A DNA stretch of 64,000 bases from assembly GCA_945870225.1 (NCBI GenBank), contig CAMBRF010000011.1:27826-91825 (forward strand), written 5' to 3'. A program made the translations under genes and the position numbers. The notes beneath the pieces were generated by a model, which was not told where the DNA came from, made no database searches, and worked only from the letters and a program-made list of their open reading frames with translations. The DNA comes from PVC group bacterium (GTDB lineage: Bacteria; Verrucomicrobiota; Kiritimatiellia; CAIKKV01; CAITUY01). The first letter of the stretch is position 1. Each line of letters begins with the position of its first letter. This document shows positions 1-8,446 of the stretch, in pieces.

Positions 1-1468
1 CGCGGATTTTCGCGACCTCCCAAGCCGACAACGGCTGAACGGGCGCGGCCACCACCAGCACCGCACAATCATTGGAAATACCCGCCGCCGAATCCATCGT
101 CAGGGACCGAACCTCGGCCACACTGTCGTGTATTTCACCCGCTATCTCGGAGTATCCCACGCGGTCGTTAAAGTCATCAATGCCCCGCTCCCCGTGGCCG
201 GAAAGGAAATACACCACCGGTGCCGCCTCATGCGAGAGGGTGTACACCGCAGACGCCAGCCCCCGCTCCAGATTTGCCAGGAAAACCGCCCCCCGCTGAC
301 CGGGCCTTGGAACCGCGCCCCCCTGGGACGCAAACGAGGCCAGCGGCAACACCTTCGAGCGACCGCCACTCTCCACCACCAGAACCCCCGTCCCATTGAG
401 ATTGAACCGGTGAACCAAACCCCGCGTGCGGCCGAGATCCGTATCCGGGTCGACAACCTCGACCTTAACCTGGGAGCTGACCTTCCGATACTGATCAAGA
501 ATCCGGCGGACAGACGGCACAACCCGTTCGCCTGAAGACACCAGCAGGGTCACCTCCACCGGCGTCCGGAGCCCCTCCAGCACCTGCCGACTCCGTTCAG
601 ACAAGGCCCCGGAACCTGAGGCGCTCCAGTTGGCCTGTACTCCGTGCCGCAGGGAGACATAGTTGACCAAAATCAGCAGCAGTGCCGTGAGCAGGCACGT
701 CACCGCCATGTTCACCACCCCCGCCAAACGCCCGTACCGTGTCATCTGGATCATCCGGACATTCAGGAAGAGCAGCACCGCGATCACCGAGAGGTAGAAA
801 ACCACGGCGCGACCATCCACCACCCCTGCAGCAAAACCAGCGACATGCGAACTCATGGCCACAAGATTCCCCATACCGCTCGCGCCGCCCTCGCCGATCC
901 AGTTGCGCAGAGAACCGCGGAAGATGAGAAGACCGCCCACAACAAAGGTCGCCGCGCCAGCCGCCACCTGCCGTCGCAAAACCTGCGATAAAAACATTCC
1001 AGCGGCCGTCACAAACCCGACCACCATGAAAACGACGAGGACCCCGGCCGCCCAGGCGCCCGGGTCAATGCCCCTCCACGCCGGATCAACCACTCGGAGA
1101 AGCCAGGGATAGGATACGGCAGGCAGGCACAACGCCATCATACAGACCACGCCGGCGGTATATTTCGCCAGGACGATATCCACCTCATGCACCGGAACCG
1201 TCATCAGCAGTTCCAGCGTGCCACTATCCTGTTCCTCCCCCAGCAGCCGGACGGAACAGCTGGCGGTCGTCGCCACGACCGCCATCCAGAATAAGACCCC
1301 GCCGAAGGTGATCTCCGACGTCAACAATCCCTTGCCGGGCATGGTCACCGCCAGCACCCAGAACCCCAGCCCGGTCAGGGCCAGAAAAGCCGCCCCCATC
1401 AGGTGGTTCGCAGGGAGCCTCAGCCAGCCCCGGACCTCACGACGACAGAGCACGCGAAAAGCGCTCAT
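1..1468 (-). CDS. ABC-2 type permease fused to GldG-like (ABC_transp_aux) domain, partial at window edge
   Basis: Manual reverse-strand reading from ATG at 1468: MSAFRVLCRREVRGWLRLPANHLMGAAFLALTGLGFWVLAVTMPGK..., later VYFLSGHGERGIDDFNDRVGYSEI (GldG-like 'GHGE' segment). Missing from the ORF track because it runs off the window. Overlaps the ATPase stop by 4 bp. Confidence 0.75.
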   Translation of the reverse strand, partial: MSAFRVLCRREVRGWLRLPANHLMGAAFLALTGLGFWVLAVTMPGKGLLTSEITFGGVLFWMAVVATTASCSVRLLGEEQDSGTLELLMTVPVHEVDIVLAKYTAGVVCMMALCLPAVSYPWLLRVVDPAWRGIDPGAWAAGVLVVFMVVGFVTAAGMFLSQVLRRQVAAGAATFVVGGLLIFRGSLRNWIGEGGASGMGNLVAMSSHVAGFAAGVVDGRAVVFYLSVIAVLLFLNVRMIQMTRYGRLAGVVNMAVTCLLTALLLILVNYVSLRHGVQANWSASGSGALSERSRQVLEGLRTPVEVTLLVSSGERVVPSVRRILDQYRKVSSQVKVEVVDPDTDLGRTRGLVHRFNLNGTGVLVVESGGRSKVLPLASFASQGGAVPRPGQRGAVFLANLERGLASAVYTLSHEAAPVVYFLSGHGERGIDDFNDRVGYSEIAGEIHDSVAEVRSLTMDSAAGISNDCAVLVVAAPVQPLSAWEVAKIR

Positions 1469-2220
1469 GACCGCTCCTCTCTTCGGGTCACGGCGATCAC
1501 AACCTCCGCCAGGTTTTGCGCCTGATGTTCGGCCATGAGGGCAGCCGGCGACCCATCCGCCGCCAGACAACCGCGGTTCATCACTAAAACCCTGCCGCAC
1601 AAGGTCTGGGTTTCCAGCATGTCATGCGACGAAAACACCACCGTGTGATCCCCGCGGAGCGTCGCGATCAGGGACCGGACACGTTCCGCATTCACGGGAT
1701 CCAGTCCCAGAGTCGGTTCATCCATCAAAATCACATGTGGGGCGCCCACCAGGCAATCGGCCAGCAGAACCCGGCGTATCTCTCCCTTGGAAAGCTTGCC
1801 CATGAGCGCACGCTCGAGCCCCGCCAAACCGCAGCGGCCCATCAGCTCACGCAAGCGCTTCTGCCGCGAGCGACCCCTCAGGCCTTTCAACTGCGCCCGA
1901 AAGGTCAGGTATTCCATCACGCGCATCTCACTGTAAACCGCATCCTTTTCGGTCATATATCCCAGCGCACGCCTGGCCGCCAGGGACTCGCGTAACGTGT
2001 TGCGCCCATCGATCACCACGCACCCCTCACCCGGCATGCGGTAACCTGCCAGAATCCGGAGCAGGGTGGTCTTTCCCGCCCCGTTGGGGCCGATCAGGCC
2101 GACCATCTCGCCGCGTTCAATTTTTACGGTCACGTCCTGAAGGGCAATGATCCTTCCAAAACGTTGTCCGACATGGCTGATATCAATCATGTTTGGTACT
2201 TGGCCCCGTGTCTGCTTCAA
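1465..2220 (-). CDS. ABC transporter ATP-binding protein (GldA-like)
   Basis: Walker A GPNGAGKTT, LSKGEIRRVLLADCL signature, Walker B VILMDEPTLGLDP. Confidence 0.9.
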   Translation of the reverse strand: MKQTRGQVPNMIDISHVGQRFGRIIALQDVTVKIERGEMVGLIGPNGAGKTTLLRILAGYRMPGEGCVVIDGRNTLRESLAARRALGYMTEKDAVYSEMRVMEYLTFRAQLKGLRGRSRQKRLRELMGRCGLAGLERALMGKLSKGEIRRVLLADCLVGAPHVILMDEPTLGLDPVNAERVRSLIATLRGDHTVVFSSHDMLETQTLCGRVLVMNRGCLAADGSPAALMAEHQAQNLAEVVIAVTRREERS

Positions 2221-2366
2221 GGTAAACCGCCATTATGGGGGTGGCAGGCGCGACGTCAAGCTGCGGTTGCCGTCGGCCCGTCTTTTTTTTGGAGTGCGCT
2301 TCTTGCTTGCCTGCCTGCCGCCTCCGTTGTAGAAGTAACCCGCCAATCAATCATGAGGTGAAACCG

Positions 2367-4214
2367 ATGTCTGCTCGCCATGCAACGAGTTCTGCCACCC
2401 CCGACGGGAATGAGCCCGGGGGATCAACCAAACCCCTTCTATTCGAGATCGCCTGGGAGGTCTGCCAGCAGCTCGGAGGAATCTACACCGTCATCCGGTC
2501 GAAAGTGCCCAGCATCGTCGAACAGTGGGGCAGCCGGTACTGTCTGATCGGGCCGTACAACCCCCAGACGTCACAAACGGAATTCGAGGAATCGCAACCC
2601 CCGGGAATTTTTCGCGATGTCCTGAACGCTCTCAAGGAACAGGGTATTGAAGCCCATTACGGCCATTGGCTGATCACCGGGCGCCCCCGCGTCATCCTGC
2701 TCAATCCCCGCTCGGTCGCCAACCAGCTGGGCTGGATCAAGTACCTGCTCTGGGAGCACCATGGCATTGGAATCCACAGCCAGGATGATCTGGTCGATCA
2801 GGTCGTATCCTTTGGCTACACCGTTGAACAGTGTCTCCGCGCGCTGGCCAAGGCCCAGCCTACACGCCGCCCGATCATTGCCCATTTCCACGAATGGATG
2901 GGCGGATCGGCCATCCCCGAAATCCGCCGCGCGAACATCCCGGTCTCCATCGTCTTCACGACTCATGCCACCCTGCTGGGGCGCTACCTGGCCATGAATG
3001 ATCCCTGGTTCTATGACCATGTTCCCTTTGTGGACTGGGAAGCCGACGCGCGCCGGTTCAACATCGAGAGTCAGGTGCGCATCGAACGAGCTGCCGCACA
3101 CGGCTCGCATGTGTTCTCCACGGTCAGCGACATCACCGGCTACGAATGCGAACACCTGGTCGGCCGCAAACCGGATATCCTGCTGCCCAACGGCCTGAAC
3201 ATCGAGCGCTTTGTGGCCCTGCACGAGTTCCAGAACCTGCATCGCGTGAATAAGGAGAAGATCAACCAGTTCGTCATGGCGCACTTCTTCCCCAGCTACG
3301 CCTTTGACCTGGATCGCACCCTCTACTTCTTCACCTCCGGCCGGTTCGAATACCGTAACAAGGGATTCGACCTGACCATTGAGGCGCTGGCCCGCCTGAA
3401 CTGGCGCATGAAACAGGCCGGCACCAACCGGACCGTCGTCTTTTTTGTCATCACCCGCCAGCCCATCCGCTCCATCAACGCCGAGGCGCTACGCCGCCGC
3501 GCGATGATGCAGGAAATGCAGCACGACTGCCGGACCATTGCCGAGCAGATCGGGGACCGGCTGTTCACGTCCACGTCCATGGGCAAGTTCCCGCCGCTCG
3601 AGGAACTGGTGGATGATTACTGGCGCCTGCGCCTGCGCCGCCTGATGCATGCGTGGAAAACCAACAAGATGCCCACCGTGGTCACCCATGACCTCGTGGA
3701 CGACACCCACGACGAAATTCTCAACCAGATCCGCTCCTGCTCGCTCTTCAACCTGCCGAGCGACCCGGTGAAAGTGGTTTATCATCCGGATTTCGTCACC
3801 ACGAACGATCCGCTCTTCGGCATGGATTACGACCAGTTTGTGCGCGGCTGCCACCTGGGGATTTTCCCGAGTTCGTATGAGCCGTGGGGGTATGCGCCGC
3901 TCGAATGCGCGGCTCTGGGCCTCCCGTCCGTCACCAGCAATCTGTCCGGCTTCGGCACCTATCTGGACCAGAACATGCCGGATCATGAAAAGAACGGCCT
4001 GCATGTGCTGAACCGCCGCTACGCCTCGTTCGACCTCGCCGCCGCCCAACTGACCGATCGCCTGTTCGACTTCCTGCAGCTTGACCGCCGCGAGCGCATC
4101 AACCAGCGCAACTGCGTGCAAAGCGTCTCGGAACATTTTGACTGGCACAACCTCGGCCGCTATTACGCACAGGCCTACGAAATGGTGATCCAGCGCTCGA
4201 ATGCACCGGACTGA
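2367..4214 (+). CDS. Glycogen synthase, eukaryotic-type GT3 family
   Basis: FEIAWEVCQQLGGIYTVIRSK N-terminus and GIFPSSYEPWGYAPLECAALGLPSVTSNLSGFG typical of GT3 (Gsy-like). Likely start at MSARHATSS rather than the upstream ATG of the track. Confidence 0.88.
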   Translation: MSARHATSSATPDGNEPGGSTKPLLFEIAWEVCQQLGGIYTVIRSKVPSIVEQWGSRYCLIGPYNPQTSQTEFEESQPPGIFRDVLNALKEQGIEAHYGHWLITGRPRVILLNPRSVANQLGWIKYLLWEHHGIGIHSQDDLVDQVVSFGYTVEQCLRALAKAQPTRRPIIAHFHEWMGGSAIPEIRRANIPVSIVFTTHATLLGRYLAMNDPWFYDHVPFVDWEADARRFNIESQVRIERAAAHGSHVFSTVSDITGYECEHLVGRKPDILLPNGLNIERFVALHEFQNLHRVNKEKINQFVMAHFFPSYAFDLDRTLYFFTSGRFEYRNKGFDLTIEALARLNWRMKQAGTNRTVVFFVITRQPIRSINAEALRRRAMMQEMQHDCRTIAEQIGDRLFTSTSMGKFPPLEELVDDYWRLRLRRLMHAWKTNKMPTVVTHDLVDDTHDEILNQIRSCSLFNLPSDPVKVVYHPDFVTTNDPLFGMDYDQFVRGCHLGIFPSSYEPWGYAPLECAALGLPSVTSNLSGFGTYLDQNMPDHEKNGLHVLNRRYASFDLAAAQLTDRLFDFLQLDRRERINQRNCVQSVSEHFDWHNLGRYYAQAYEMVIQRSNAPD

Positions 4215-4226
4215 TCCCCACAAAAA

Positions 4227-4263
4227 ACGGAGAGGCGCCCTTGGCGCGGCGCCCCTCCGGCTC
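4227..4263. terminator. Hairpin, candidate terminator between convergent glycogen synthase and glnB
   Basis: ggagaggcgccc-ttggcgc-ggcgcccctcc inverted repeat immediately after the glycogen synthase stop. Confidence 0.5.
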
Positions 4264-4295
4264 ACTTAGGTTGTTCAGTTCTCTTTATCGACATA

Positions 4296-4637
4296 TCAGC
4301 CTATGGCCACACCTCCTGTTTCCCCGGTTCGGATCCGGATGCAGTCATCCAGGTTAAGGACAAAGATCTTGCCATCGCCGACCTGCCCCGTCCGCGCCCC
4401 TGTGGTGATCGCCTCAATCGTGGGCTTGACGTAGGCGTCGTTGACCGCGATCTCCAGTTTCACCTTTCGCAGCAGGCTGCCGGCCTCCTTATGACTGCGG
4501 TAAACTTCCGCAATTCCCTTCTGCCGTCCACGACCCAGCACATTGGTCACGGTCACCAGATGGATTTCCTTATCCGTCAGCAGTTTCAATACTTCGTCCA
4601 CCCGGTCGGGTTGAATAATCGCCACAATGTATTTCAT
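4296..4637 (-). CDS. glnB: PII-family nitrogen regulatory protein
   Basis: MKYIVAIIQPDRVDEVLKLL, GRGRQKG, GDGKIFV, RIRTGE motifs; adjacent to amtB. Confidence 0.92.
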   Translation of the reverse strand: MKYIVAIIQPDRVDEVLKLLTDKEIHLVTVTNVLGRGRQKGIAEVYRSHKEAGSLLRKVKLEIAVNDAYVKPTIEAITTGARTGQVGDGKIFVLNLDDCIRIRTGETGGVAIG

Positions 4638-4666
4638 GATTTTAGTCTCCTGTCTTATGTCGCGCT

Positions 4667-6016
4667 TTAGTCCAGCATGGTATATCCGGCCTCACGGTGC
4701 TGAGTCAGGTCGAGCCCGATCCGTTCCTCCTGGTCGGAAACCCTCAGGCCGAAAATAAGATCGACGATCTTTAACAGCACGTACGACAGCACCAGCGAAT
4801 AAACCGCCGTAATGGCGACTGCCTTGAGCTGGATCAGGAACAGACCGGGGTTGCCGTACAGCAGCCCATCCGCGCCGGCGGCATTCACCGATTTGGTGGC
4901 CCATAACCCCGTGGCCAAGGCGCCCCAGATCCCGCCGATACCGTGGACGCCGAATGCATCCAGCGAGTCGTCATAGCCGAACTTGACCTTGACGTAACTG
5001 ACGAACAGGTAGCAGATAACCGACACACCCAGACCGATGCCCAGCGCTCCGCCCACGGTCACAAAACCTGCCGCCGGCGTAATGGCCACCAAACCCGCCA
5101 CTATCCCGGTAATCACCCCCAACACCGTGGGACGCCCGTTGAAGATCCCATCCAAAAACGCCCAGGTCAGCCCGGCCATGGCCGCCGCCACATGCGTAAC
5201 CACGAAGGCGTTGCCGGCCAGACCGTTGGCCGCCAGGGCACTGCCCGCGTTGAACCCAAACCAGCCAAACCACAGCAAGGAGGCGCCCAGCACGGCAAAG
5301 GGAAGATTATGCGGCGGAGAAATCGAATCCCCCGACCCCAACCTTTTACCAAGCACCAGCGCACACACCAGGGCCGCAATACCGGCGTTGACGTGCACCA
5401 CGGTTCCTCCCGCAAAATCCAGCGCGCCCATGTTGCGCAGGAATCCGCCCACGCCCCACACCCAGTGCGCCACCGGGTCATAGACCAACGTGGACCAGAG
5501 AAGCATGAAGGCGCAATAGGCGCTGAACTTCATGCGCTCGGCAAACGCGCCCAGAATCAGGGCCGGCGTGATCACGGCAAACATCATTTGAAACATCATG
5601 AAGACCTGATGGGGAATCGTCGCCGCATAATCCGGATTCGGATCCATGCCCACCCCCTTGAGCCCCAGCCAGGAGAGGTTACCGATGATCCCCTTCACAT
5701 CCGGTCCGAAGGAAAGGCTGTACCCGCAGATCACCCATTGCACACTGATCATGCATAGCACGATCATGCATTGCATGAGGATCGAGAGGACGTTTTTCCT
5801 CCGCACCAGACCTCCATAGAAGAAGGCCAACCCGGGAGTCATCAACATGACCAGCGCCGTGCTGATCAACACCCAGGTCGTGTCGCCACTATTTACAGCC
5901 GCTGCCGGCACGGCCGTGGCCGCCTCCTGCGCACCGGCCATCCCCGCTCCTCCTGCCAACAGAGCCAACGGCAGCAATCTTCGGAACCACAATCCTATCC
6001 TTCTCATTTCTTCCAT
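4667..6016 (-). CDS. amtB: Ammonium transporter
   Basis: TPGLAFFYGGLVRRKNVLS, DFAGGTVVHVNAGIAALV, FGVHGIGGIWGALATG. Confidence 0.96.
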   Translation of the reverse strand: MEEMRRIGLWFRRLLPLALLAGGAGMAGAQEAATAVPAAAVNSGDTTWVLISTALVMLMTPGLAFFYGGLVRRKNVLSILMQCMIVLCMISVQWVICGYSLSFGPDVKGIIGNLSWLGLKGVGMDPNPDYAATIPHQVFMMFQMMFAVITPALILGAFAERMKFSAYCAFMLLWSTLVYDPVAHWVWGVGGFLRNMGALDFAGGTVVHVNAGIAALVCALVLGKRLGSGDSISPPHNLPFAVLGASLLWFGWFGFNAGSALAANGLAGNAFVVTHVAAAMAGLTWAFLDGIFNGRPTVLGVITGIVAGLVAITPAAGFVTVGGALGIGLGVSVICYLFVSYVKVKFGYDDSLDAFGVHGIGGIWGALATGLWATKSVNAAGADGLLYGNPGLFLIQLKAVAITAVYSLVLSYVLLKIVDLIFGLRVSDQEERIGLDLTQHREAGYTMLD

Positions 6017-6078
6017 CCTTCCTTGGGTTTAACGATTCTTTTCCCTGAATCAATTTGTTCTCGCGTTTAGGGTTAATC

Positions 6079-6093
6079 GCAGGGACTGTGCCA
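6079..6093 (-). promoter_or_regulatory. Putative sigma54 (-24/-12) promoter of amtB-glnB
   Basis: Reverse strand TGGCACAGTCCCTGC: GG and GC elements 12 nt apart, ~63 nt upstream of the amtB start. Confidence 0.65.
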
Positions 6094-6318
6094 ACCGCTC
6101 ATCCGTTTAGATATTATCATCGCAAGCCTCTGCAATATAACGGGTTAAATATTTATAGCCGCTTGTCCCGCGGAAAATATACGCATCATATGACGACAAT
6201 TTTGTATGATGCTTTGAGTTAAATACAATAATGGCAATCCTATCACGATCCCGTCCATGGACAGGATGCTCGACAAAATTCTCCTGTTCACATAGTTTCA
6301 TTCGTCTTTCATCGTGTT

Positions 6319-7155
6319 ATGAACCCAAAACCCACATCCGGCTACGGCCTCAGGCTCCCTGCGGACTATCACACCCATACCGCCCTATGTAAGCATGCCA
6401 CGGGGGCGCCCGCTGAGTTCCGCCAGGCGGCCGCCACAGCCGGACTTGCGGCAATCTGCTTCACTGACCACTGCCCTGAACCGTCGGGATATGATGCCCG
6501 TCACCGTATGAGCCTGGCCCAGTACCCCGACTATCTGGATCTGGTCCAACCCCTTCAGGACGGGGAAGCACCCGTTGTCCTTCTGGGTCTTGAAGCCGAC
6601 TTTTTCCCAGGCACTGAGCCTTTCCTTCGCGAGTGGCTCCCTCGCCAACCGCTCGATCTTGTGCTGGGTTCCGTGCACTACATCCGCGACTGGGGATTCG
6701 ACAACCCGGACTATCTCAAGATGTGGGAGTCCGTGGATGTCAAAGGCGTCTGGCGGGAGTACTTTTCCCTGGTCTCGGCTGCCGTGGACCTGCGCCTGTT
6801 TGACATCATCGCGCACTTCGACCTGCCGAAAAAGTTCGGGCATCGTTTGCGTGACAACGTCATGACGGAAATGGTTCAGCCTGTGCTTGACCGCATAGCA
6901 GGTGCCGGCATGGCCCTGGAGATCAACACGTCCGGCTGGCGCCGTGACGTGGCTGAGGCCTATCCTTCCCCTCTTATCCTCAGTCTGGCCTGCGAGCGCA
7001 ATATCCCCATCACCTTCGGGTCCGATGCTCATGTCCCGGGCGAGGTCGGCCATGAATTCGCCAAGGCGGTTCGTCTGGCTCGGGAAGTCGGCTATTCCGA
7101 GTCACTGCAGTACCGGAAACGTCAACCCTCGCGCTCGCCTCTTCCCCGCGATTAG
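6319..7155 (+). CDS. PHP-domain histidinol-phosphatase
   Basis: DYHTHTALCKHATG, FTDHCPEP, FGSDAHVPGEVG typical of HisJ/HisK PHP phosphatases. Confidence 0.8.
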   Translation: MNPKPTSGYGLRLPADYHTHTALCKHATGAPAEFRQAAATAGLAAICFTDHCPEPSGYDARHRMSLAQYPDYLDLVQPLQDGEAPVVLLGLEADFFPGTEPFLREWLPRQPLDLVLGSVHYIRDWGFDNPDYLKMWESVDVKGVWREYFSLVSAAVDLRLFDIIAHFDLPKKFGHRLRDNVMTEMVQPVLDRIAGAGMALEINTSGWRRDVAEAYPSPLILSLACERNIPITFGSDAHVPGEVGHEFAKAVRLAREVGYSESLQYRKRQPSRSPLPRD

Positions 7156-7224
7156 TAAGGTAGATGGGGCGTCCCGCCCCATTTCGACCCGAACAAGCCG
7201 GGACGGCTCGTTTACTCCATGGGA

Positions 7225-8442
7225 TCATCCCAGCATTCTGTTCATCGAGATGATGGGCAGTAATACGGAGAGGGTGACCAGCAGCACGAACAAGCCGATC
7301 AACAGGATCAGCGCCGGTTCGAGCCAGCTCAGGGTCCGGGCCGCGAACCGGTTCCATTGATGCTGGAAGGCATCTCCGGCCGTGTTGAGCAGTTTCTCAA
7401 GAGCGCCGCTGGCCTCACCGGCTTGAATCCAGGCAGGAAGCGAAACCGCCAGCGGGGGAACGCGGCGTATGGCATCCGCCAAGCTGGCGCCGTGCCGCAC
7501 CGCCTCCGCTTCATTCTCCATCAGGGCGGCAATCCAGACACTACCCGTCGAGCGCCCTGCCAACGGCAGGGCCTCCACAAGCCCCACGCCGCCTTTGAGA
7601 AGAATCGCCAGCGTCCGTGCACATCTCAAATTGGCCACCAACCGATACCCCCGCCCCACCAGGGGAATGCGGAAGCAAAACCGATCCAGCCCGGCATGGA
7701 AAGCCGGATCCTTCGCCATCCGCTTCCGCAGGTTTACCCACCCGATCATGCCCGCCAGAATCGCCACCGGCAGGGTCCACAGAAGAATCCGGCCAGCCAG
7801 CATCATATACCGGGTCAGGGCCGGGAGCGGTTCCTTGGAGTGTTCCGCGAGCACGGCGGCGGCCGACGGCACCACAAAGCCCAACATGACCACTGCCACC
7901 AGCAGCGCGAACACCATGATGATCGAGGGATAAATCAGGGCGGAAACAATCCGCTCCCGGAGCTGCTTCTGCTCATCAAGAAATTGGGCCAGCCGTTCGA
8001 GCATGCCATCCAGCCCGCCCGAGCGTTCACCCACTTCCAGAATGGCCTTTTCGAAGGCGTGGACTTCCGGCGCCGCCTGGGACAGCGCGGCGGCCAGGGA
8101 GGCGCCTTCCTTGACCTGATCCCGGACACGAGCCAGCCGTTCCGCCGACACCCCCAACTCGGGAGACTCCATCAGAATTTCGAGGGCATTAACCAGCGGC
8201 AGTCCTGCCGTCAACAGCACTCCCAGTTCCTGGTAGAAGGCAACCCGGGCGTCAACGTTGAAGGATTGGGAACGAGTCCACGCCCGGTGACCCGCCGCCT
8301 CACGGCCGGCCGCCTCCACCGATTCAGGGAGAATCCCGCGCGTCATCAGCCGGTCACGGGCTTCCTTCAGGTCCAGGGCCTCTATCAGACCCCGCCGGAC
8401 GGCACCCGCGCTGTCATAACCTTTGTAGGAGAATGTTCTCAC
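7225..8442 (-). CDS. gspF: Type II secretion system inner membrane protein GspF
   Basis: Two T2SSF domains (FYQELGVLLTAGLPLVNALEIL; CARTLAILLKGGVGLVEALPLAG). Likely GTG start VRTFSYKGYDSAG; the longer track ORF runs into gspE. Confidence 0.88.
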   Translation of the reverse strand: MRTFSYKGYDSAGAVRRGLIEALDLKEARDRLMTRGILPESVEAAGREAAGHRAWTRSQSFNVDARVAFYQELGVLLTAGLPLVNALEILMESPELGVSAERLARVRDQVKEGASLAAALSQAAPEVHAFEKAILEVGERSGGLDGMLERLAQFLDEQKQLRERIVSALIYPSIIMVFALLVAVVMLGFVVPSAAAVLAEHSKEPLPALTRYMMLAGRILLWTLPVAILAGMIGWVNLRKRMAKDPAFHAGLDRFCFRIPLVGRGYRLVANLRCARTLAILLKGGVGLVEALPLAGRSTGSVWIAALMENEAEAVRHGASLADAIRRVPPLAVSLPAWIQAGEASGALEKLLNTAGDAFQHQWNRFAARTLSWLEPALILLIGLFVLLVTLSVLLPIISMNRMLG

Positions 8443-8446
8443 GGTC

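Noticed and set aside
6107-6301. 64-aa minus-strand ORF upstream of amtB
   Set aside because: AT-richer region containing the palindrome and sigma54 element; looks regulatory rather than coding.
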